DNA of 6,639 bases from Bact-19 sp038319215 (GTDB taxonomy: Bacteria; Bacteroidota; Bacteroidia; Bacteroidales; ML635J-15): the NCBI GenBank assembly GCA_038319215.1, contig JBBQCZ010000185.1:1-6639 (forward strand). Direction: 5' to 3'. The notes below the pieces were generated by a model, which worked only from the letters and a program-made list of their open reading frames with translations, had not been told where the DNA came from and did no database searches. Of this stretch, positions 6,413 to 6,639 are shown in pieces; position 1 is the first letter of the stretch, and each line of letters opens with the position of its first letter. A program made the translations under genes and the position numbers.

Positions 6413-6639
6413 TTATTCTTTAATGATTTTAAACACTTTTACTTCTTTGTTATCTTGAATTATTTTTACAAAAAAAATAGACGAAGGTAAATTGCTAACA
6501 ATTATATTCGTTAACACTGCATTAATTTTTTTTTCTCTTTAAGTCTTCCTTGTGTATCAAAAGCTGATAACTAATTGATTTGTTGTTGAGAGAAGTAAAA
6601 TCATCTACTTTTAATTGAACCATATCTTTTGTTTTGATT
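6413..6639 (-). pseudogene. C-terminal end of a T9SS-secreted protein, reading frame broken twice
   Basis: The gene enters from the right edge and ends with TAA at 6413-6415. Three pieces in three frames join into one recognisable T9SS type A sorting domain. Piece 1 (about 6638-6563) reads MVQLKVDDFTSLN then NKSISYQ. Piece 2 (about 6561-6529) reads FDTQGRLKEK. Piece 3 (about 6526-6413) reads INAVLTNIIVSNLPSS, then IFFVKIIQDNKEVKVFKIIKE and stop. The order strand, F-D-x-x-G-R, N-L-P, F-V-K-I and a basic end is that of the Por secretion tail. The breaks fall at a 4-base T run (AAAA at 6559-6562 on the plus strand) and a 9-base A run (T9 at 6526-6534); one lost base at each would restore the frame. 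Read straight through, piece 1 would run on to stop at about 6511. Either the gene is decaying or the assembly has homopolymer errors. The main domain of the protein is outside the window. Confidence 0.75.

Noticed and set aside
1..6639. tRNA, rRNA, CRISPR array, or complete insertion sequence.
   Set aside because: I found no cloverleaf, rRNA-like segment, regularly spaced repeats or transposase-like reading frame in the window.

Overview
The window looks like part of a carbohydrate-degradation locus from a Bacteroidota (Bacteroidetes) genome. The clues are AT-rich DNA, start codons with A/T-rich leaders and no Shine-Dalgarno sequence, signal peptides that end just before a glutamine, a Bacteroidetes-type N-terminal beta domain, and a type IX secretion (T9SS) C-terminal sorting tail at the right edge. 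The T9SS tail argues against Bacteroides itself, which lacks that system, and favours other Bacteroidia or Flavobacteriia-like lineages. I cannot name a genus.

All recognisable genes are on the minus strand, so the order of transcription runs from right to left. (1) 6413-6639: the 3' end of a gene whose product ended in a T9SS sorting domain; its reading frame is broken twice at homopolymers. (2) 4723-6399: a secreted SGNH/GDSL esterase with an unusual N-terminal domain and a C-terminal beta domain. (3) 3177-4709: a secreted clan GH-A-like glycoside hydrolase. (4) 492-3038: a large secreted protein of a family I cannot name, with a barrel-like N-terminal region and a glutamine-amidotransferase-like middle domain as in GH42 enzymes. 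(5) 1-105: the first 35 codons of a protein resembling sialate O-acetylesterase. Genes 1/2 and 2/3 are each separated by only 13 bases. Genes 3 and 4 are separated by 138 bases holding a strong AT-rich hairpin. Genes 4 and 5 are separated by 386 non-coding bases holding a long inverted repeat.

Taken together, two putative deacetylases/esterases, one glycosidase and one probable glycosidase suggest stepwise breakdown of an acetylated polysaccharide or glycan in the periplasm or at the cell surface. No SusC/SusD pair or regulator lies inside the window, and the substrate cannot be read from the sequence. The best leads are the unnamed 848-residue family, the domain fusion in the esterase, the frame-broken T9SS tail, and the two non-coding inverted repeats.
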